Assembly (NCBI GenBank): GCA_038729485.1
Contig: JAVYRX010000001.1
Location: 199,603 to 263,602, forward strand
DNA: 64,000 nt
DNA from: GCA-001856825 sp038729485
Lineage (GTDB): Archaea; Thermoplasmatota; Thermoplasmata; Thermoplasmatales; GCA-001856825
Reading direction: 5' to 3'
Part shown: piece after piece, positions 61,076-64,000 of the stretch
How positions within the stretch are numbered: the stretch's first letter is position 1
Layout of the letters: each line of letters begins with the position of its first letter
Made by a program: the position numbers and the translations under genes
The notes under the pieces: model-generated
Told to the model about the DNA's origin: nothing
Seen by the model: the letters and a program-made list of their open reading frames with translations, nothing else
Database searches by the model: none

Positions 61076-64000
61076 TTATCTTTTTTCAGAGTTTTGCCCC
61101 ACAGGTTCCTTTTTCCTTACGAAGAGACTCTTCCTGCTTTTTCTTATATATAGTGCCAGGGAAACCAATACTATTGAGGTAATTGCAGCTATCACATATA
61201 TCAGAATATAATCGGGGAGGGGAAATGCCCTCACACCAACATTAATGCCAGTTCCTGCAACAGATATGTTTAGCTTCTTAAATGAACCGCCGTATCCTGG
61301 AGGCAAGGAAATAGTTATTAGATATGAGCCATTAGAAACATAGAATGTTATCGTCTTAGACGTTGAATTTATAGTAAGGTGAGACTGAGAGGAGGCTGAA
61401 TCTTCTGGCTCAATTGTAGCAGACCATACTGCACCCGGCGCTAGGCCAGATTCTGATATCTGAACGGGGTACGTGACAGCTAGCCACCTAAATATTTCAG
61501 TTATAGAGCTGCCATTTATAGTTATAGTTCCGTTGTACATTTCTGTTCTGTATCCTTGAATAGGAACTATCGAAAAAGCGTAAGAACCATTTACCGCTTT
61601 GAAGCTTAGGGTTTCTGAACCGCTTTGAGTTACTCCATTAAAAATGACAGTCCAAGGAACATTAGGTGAGAGACCTTCCTCCACGAATGTTACCGTGTAG
61701 TAGTATAAGGAAAACTTAACAGTAACAAAGGCGTTATCACCATCTACCACAAAGCTGCCTCCTGGAGAATAATAAATTGTATTTCCAGATAAAATTAAAT
61801 AACGGTAAGTACCGTTTGTTTCATTGAAAGTCAGCATATTAGTTGAAGAATTAAAAGTCTGCCCATTTGATAAAGAAACCGACCATTTGATGCCACTCGG
61901 AAGACCACTTTCCTCAAACGTTACTGAATAATTATAATCAACAAATCTCACCGTAATATATACGGAACCCCCGTTAACCGAGAATGAACCACCTCTTTCT
62001 GGGAAGTAGAATGTCTTATTGTCAGATTGAATTGAAAACGAATACGTCCCATTTGGCTCAGAAAATGAGATTATAGAGGAAGTCGATGAAAATGATTCGC
62101 CATTTGTTAAATTTACAAACCAGGTTACTCCTGATCCTAGCCCATATTCAGCAAATGTTACGGGATACACAGCCTCCGTAAATACAATAGATCTAGACAC
62201 ATTTCCTCCGTTAACGCTAAGAATGAAACCTTGAGAGCCAATGGAGGGTTTATATGCTTTATTTCCCGATGCGATTAAGATAGGATAAGTACCATTAGGT
62301 TCAAGGAATGATATGACAGATGAAGTAGATGTGTAACTTGGTCCCCGAGTTATGTTTACGTACCATTGTGTTCCAGCTGGTAATCCCGATTCTGATATAG
62401 TAACCCTATATACCAATTCAGAAAGAACTGTCACATTTATAACGTTTGATGTGACATACGCTGGATCGGTCCCCACATCAAATACCAACACATAAAACGA
62501 ATAAATACCGGGTATCGTTTTTGATGATGTAGCAAAGTTGAAAGAAGAACCATTCGCACCATAAATAGGACTAAAGGAGTTGCTATCAGGCCCCTTTTCA
62601 AACCATTGGTATGAGAATAACCCAGAACCACCTTGCATTGAGACTATTAAGTAAGAGGAATTGCCTCTGTCAATTACTGTTGCAAGCGAGCCATTTGCTG
62701 AAACTGACACATGAAGACGCGGATAAACAATGAAGGTAGAGTTTGCGATAGTAACAGCACCGTCACGATCCTTAACCAAGAGTTCAACGTTATAGTCCCC
62801 AGGAACATAAAAAGTTATATTAGTATCTGATGCCATAAAATCACCTGTAGCGGTAGTTCCAGATGGATAATTCTTTACTATCCAAGAATACGTAAAAGGA
62901 GGGGTTCCCCCAACGACGGTCGCAGAAAATGTTTGATTCGCATCCACCTTAACAGGTAAGGTTGCTTCAAATGCCGCAGTTGGAAGTGGATTCACAAAAA
63001 TGGTAAATGGCTGTGCAGTTACTTTCATAGTTCCCTGCGTGATGTTCAGCCATATTACGTAAGGACCAGGAACAGTAACGTTAAAGTTGAAAGTATCAGA
63101 TGTGCTAACGATTAATGATGAACCGCCTACGGTCCACGCGTATGAATATGAGCCAATTTGACCGCTTACAGTTGCTTCGAACAAAACTGAATGCTTTACA
63201 TCTATCGCTGTTATACCGGCTGGAGATGTATATATTGACACTACAGGGGGAGGGGCCACAGTCACCTCGATAATGTTAGAATAGGTATAATAACCAGGTA
63301 ATCCGCTATCTACAACAACTACATAATAATACAAGGTACCCAAATTGGATGTGGAAGGAGTAAACATTGCCCCTGAAACGCCTGTGTACGTTCCACCACT
63401 TGTTGAATCAATAGTATTACTATACCATTTAATTGTTATGACATTTTCCCCTGAATAAGTTACATCAGCAACGAGCTGCGATGATGCCTGATTTATCGCA
63501 TAATTGAAAGGCCCCGTAGGGCTTACAGAAACAATTGGATCCGAGTAAACTGTTATCGTCACTGATGATGTAGCGGTATTTCCATTGGAGTCCTTGACAG
63601 TAATCCACAGATAATATGTACCTGGAGATGTGACTGTAGATGAACTACCTGATGTTGTAAATGTGTATGAGGATGATGATCCCAATGACGAACCGCTTGG
63701 AGAGGATGATGTACCAAGCTGCCATTCGTATGAATAAGAACCACTACCTCCAGTGGCACTGCCTGTTAATGTTATTGACTGACCAATATCAATGGTTGCA
63801 GATGTTGGTGAGATTGAGACTGAAAGTCCATTATTAACCGATATTGTTACGATTGGTGATGACGCAGTTTCAGGTGTGGAAGAAGAATCTGTTACTTTCA
63901 CGTAGAATAACCAATTGCCTGTTGTTGTGGATTGTGTTGTTGTGAATGTGTAAGAGGATGATGTGGCTCCAGATATAGGGGTGAATGATGATGATCCTGG
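61076..64000 (-). CDS. Large surface protein, paralogue of the 861-aa protein (5' end beyond window)
   Basis: At least 974 residues; the frame is open to the window edge with no start needed inside it, so the protein is larger. Visible: at least five Ig/PKD-like domains (for example 'SVSISPTSATIDIGQSITL' and 'PLPTAAFEATLPVKVDANQTF' with Y-x-W turns), five 'ESGLP-W' repeats (62410-61223), a C-terminal transmembrane segment and basic tail. The first 100 bases of visible coding sequence are rich in Ser/Thr codons. Probable surface or adhesion protein, in tandem with the next gene at 139 bp. Confidence 0.8.
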   Translation of the reverse strand, partial: PGSSSFTPISGATSSSYTFTTTQSTTTGNWLFYVKVTDSSSTPETASSPIVTISVNNGLSVSISPTSATIDIGQSITLTGSATGGSGSYSYEWQLGTSSSPSGSSLGSSSSYTFTTSGSSSTVTSPGTYYLWITVKDSNGNTATSSVTITVYSDPIVSVSPTGPFNYAINQASSQLVADVTYSGENVITIKWYSNTIDSTSGGTYTGVSGAMFTPSTSNLGTLYYYVVVVDSGLPGYYTYSNIIEVTVAPPPVVSIYTSPAGITAIDVKHSVLFEATVSGQIGSYSYAWTVGGSSLIVSTSDTFNFNVTVPGPYVIWLNITQGTMKVTAQPFTIFVNPLPTAAFEATLPVKVDANQTFSATVVGGTPPFTYSWIVKNYPSGTTATGDFMASDTNITFYVPGDYNVELLVKDRDGAVTIANSTFIVYPRLHVSVSANGSLATVIDRGNSSYLIVSMQGGSGLFSYQWFEKGPDSNSFSPIYGANGSSFNFATSSKTIPGIYSFYVLVFDVGTDPAYVTSNVINVTVLSELVYRVTISESGLPAGTQWYVNITRGPSYTSTSSVISFLEPNGTYPILIASGNKAYKPSIGSQGFILSVNGGNVSRSIVFTEAVYPVTFAEYGLGSGVTWFVNLTNGESFSSTSSIISFSEPNGTYSFSIQSDNKTFYFPERGGSFSVNGGSVYITVRFVDYNYSVTFEESGLPSGIKWSVSLSNGQTFNSSTNMLTFNETNGTYRYLILSGNTIYYSPGGSFVVDGDNAFVTVKFSLYYYTVTFVEEGLSPNVPWTVIFNGVTQSGSETLSFKAVNGSYAFSIVPIQGYRTEMYNGTITINGSSITEIFRWLAVTYPVQISESGLAPGAVWSATIEPEDSASSQSHLTINSTSKTITFYVSNGSYLITISLPPGYGGSFKKLNISVAGTGINVGVRAFPLPDYILIYVIAAITSIVLVSLALYIRKSRKSLFVRKKEPVGQNSEKR
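61223..62410 (-). repeat. Five tandem 'ESGLP-W' protein repeats in the larger paralogue
   Basis: Units open RVTISESGLPAGTQWYVN, PVTFAEYGLGSGVTWFVN, SVTFEESGLPSGIKWSVS, TVTFVEEGLSPNVPWTVI and PVQISESGLAPGAVWSAT. The repeat family is shared with the downstream paralogue, with similar unit length and order of conserved Gly and Trp. Confidence 0.75.

Noticed and set aside
63550..64000. Repeated GATGATG/ACCACT-like tracts that look like a repeat array
   Set aside because: They are reverse-complement Ser/Thr/Pro codons of the surface protein; there are no equal-length spacers, so not a CRISPR.

Overview
The window is a densely packed archaeal chromosome segment. The best fit is the order Thermoplasmatales (wall-less, acidophilic Euryarchaeota). 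Archaeal markers are aIF2-gamma, ribosomal proteins S6e and L15e, a thermosome subunit, fibrillarin-like methyltransferase, an archaeal S26B signal peptidase and split glycine decarboxylase. Many promoters place an A/T-rich TATA box about 25 bp before an ATG, GTG or TTG, as expected for leaderless mRNAs. Bacterial-type DNA gyrase, a branched-chain-type 2-oxoacid dehydrogenase complex, an EtfABCX electron-transfer system and very large Ig/'ESGLP-W' repeat surface proteins also fit that order. The genus cannot be fixed from sequence alone.

Layout. 1-2417: fixCXAB (ETF and ETF:quinone reductase), then a DNA glycosylase. 3057-4650: S6e and aIF2-gamma. 4829-13429 (minus strand): one continuous operon for lipoyl synthase, 2-oxoacid dehydrogenase E1-alpha, E1-beta, E2 and E3, octanoyltransferase and a GNAT/NDP-forming acyl-CoA synthetase fusion. 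13520-15998: ABC-2 exporter with a secreted partner. 16007-19274: DHA2 drug exporter and a DUF3311-like/SSS symporter pair. 19378-22772: tRNA-Thr(CGT), thermosome, YbjQ family, mevalonate kinase family. 22756-27579: gyrBA, with a mini-intein in GyrA. 27658-31958: methyltransferase, thioesterase, NCS1 permease, PAN-type proteasomal ATPase with an apparent N-terminal frameshift, fibrillarin. 32035-39842: signal peptidase, Lrp regulator, UbiA prenyltransferase and assorted metabolic enzymes. 39843-41914: an A/T-rich insert-like segment (MFS transporter plus an unrecognised 59-aa ORF) next to tRNA-Leu(CAA), with a possible partial copy of the tRNA 3' end at its far side. 41944-51143: glycine decarboxylase, small nucleic-acid proteins, L15e, zinc alcohol dehydrogenase and a two-gene MetE. 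51312-56792: AOR, ThDP decarboxylase, 2-hydroxyacid dehydrogenase and thiolase. 57248-64000: KaiC-like ATPase and two giant surface proteins.

How they work together. The lipoate/2-oxoacid dehydrogenase operon makes acyl-CoA and NADH; its last gene could turn acyl-CoA into acid plus ATP. FixABCX could move electrons from acyl-CoA or NADH oxidation to quinone, and the UbiA/MenA-like enzyme may help make that quinone. The AOR, decarboxylase and hydroxyacid dehydrogenase look like a second, non-oxidative route for 2-oxoacids.

Points most worth a second look: the PAN frameshift just before an early TGA; the GyrA mini-intein; the small-ORF/exporter pair beside tRNA-Leu; palindromes at the thermosome, S6e and NCS1 promoters; and the acyl-CoA synthetase fusion that keeps its catalytic His.
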